DNA of 64,000 nt from assembly GCA_902706235.1 (NCBI GenBank), contig CACSJR010000019.1, forward strand, positions 1 through 64,000. The letters run 5' to 3'. Below, piece by piece: positions 63,836 to 64,000 of the stretch. Source of the DNA: Citrobacter sp. 18056. Lineage in GTDB: Bacteria; Pseudomonadota; Gammaproteobacteria; Enterobacterales; Enterobacteriaceae. Positions within the stretch are counted from its first letter, which is position 1. Each line of letters opens with the position of its first letter. The notes under the pieces are model-generated. The model saw only the letters and a program-made list of their open reading frames with translations. It had not been told where the DNA came from and did no database searches. The position numbers were made by a program, and so were the translations under genes.

Positions 63836-64000
63836 GCAAAATGCTGACTTCTGACGCTGTGCAAAACGCGTCACCCGCCCCGTCATTTTTCCAGCGCCTG
63901 GCGTGCTGGGAAGGCTTTCTTCTGGCGGTCACCCTCGCGGTGTTCGTGGTGAATGCGTTCGCCTCGCCCTATTTTCTCAACATCTGGAACCTGTCAGATG
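63832..64000 (+). CDS. rhaQ: Rhamnose-type ABC transporter, permease 2 (partial)
   Basis: ATG 63832 overlaps the previous stop (ATGA). Visible are about 56 residues: a polar start MSKMLTSDAVQNASPAP, then FFQRLACWEGFLLAVTLAVF, the first membrane segment of a second CUT2 permease, and NAFASPYFLNIWNLSD. Cut by the window edge; expected length about 330 residues. Confidence 0.8.
   Translation, partial: MSKMLTSDAVQNASPAPSFFQRLACWEGFLLAVTLAVFVVNAFASPYFLNIWNLSD

Overview
The window is chromosomal DNA of an Enterobacteriaceae bacterium. Proteins such as TrmA, ArgH, MetB, PfkA, RhaT and HslU read almost like their Escherichia coli counterparts, and the order murI-btuB-trmA-yijD-fabR-sthA-oxyR-argHBC/argE-ppc is the E. 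coli one. Differences in neighbouring gene content suggest an Enterobacter/Leclercia/Citrobacter-like genus, but I cannot fix the genus from sequence alone. I see no phage, insertion sequence, CRISPR array or tRNA.

Layout. 1-331: leader and tandem promoters of an rRNA operon read leftwards, with the rRNA genes outside the window. 332-5500: murI, btuB with its cobalamin riboswitch, trmA, yijD, fabR. 5698-8208: sthA, oxyR and the small RNA OxyS. 8292-12802: arginine genes argH-argB-argC (minus) divergent from argE across two ARG boxes. 13087-20095: ppc, fsaB, katG and an AraC-type regulator; the E. coli eptC/frw/gldA block is absent here. 20082-20471: relic of a glycyl-radical enzyme. 20531-25796: methionine genes metF, metL, metB and the repressor metJ, with two met-box arrays. 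25845-34269: rpmE, priA, cytR, ftsN, hslVU behind a sigma-32-type promoter, menA, rraA. 34330-43629: a DUF1993 protein, pfkA, fieF, cpxP (with the 3'-UTR small RNA CpxQ), cpxRA, yiiM, a DapA-family aldolase beside kdgT, and sodA. The E. coli block between rraA and pfkA (zapB, glpFKX, fpr, tpiA, sbp, cdh) is missing at this place.

43918-64000 is a rhamnose island. It holds the symporter gene rhaT, regulators rhaR and rhaS, the rhaBAD catabolic operon and, after rhaD, a complete-looking rhamnose-type ABC transporter whose last permease runs off the window. Between rhaT and rhaR, where E. coli has nothing, sits a five-gene accessory operon on the minus strand: fructose-family PTS IIB and IIC, a GH38 alpha-mannosidase of the MngB type, a three-domain HPr-EI-IIA multiphosphoryl transfer protein, and an exported calcineurin-like metallophosphoesterase. 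Upstream lie a near-consensus CRP site, an unrecognised ORF with a strong ribosome binding site, and an intrinsic terminator just ahead of the IIB gene.

The accessory operon is the most interesting part. It looks like a self-contained phosphorylating uptake and cleavage route for an alpha-mannoside, possibly one that first loses a phosphate or phosphodiester group in the periplasm. The substrate is not evident from sequence.
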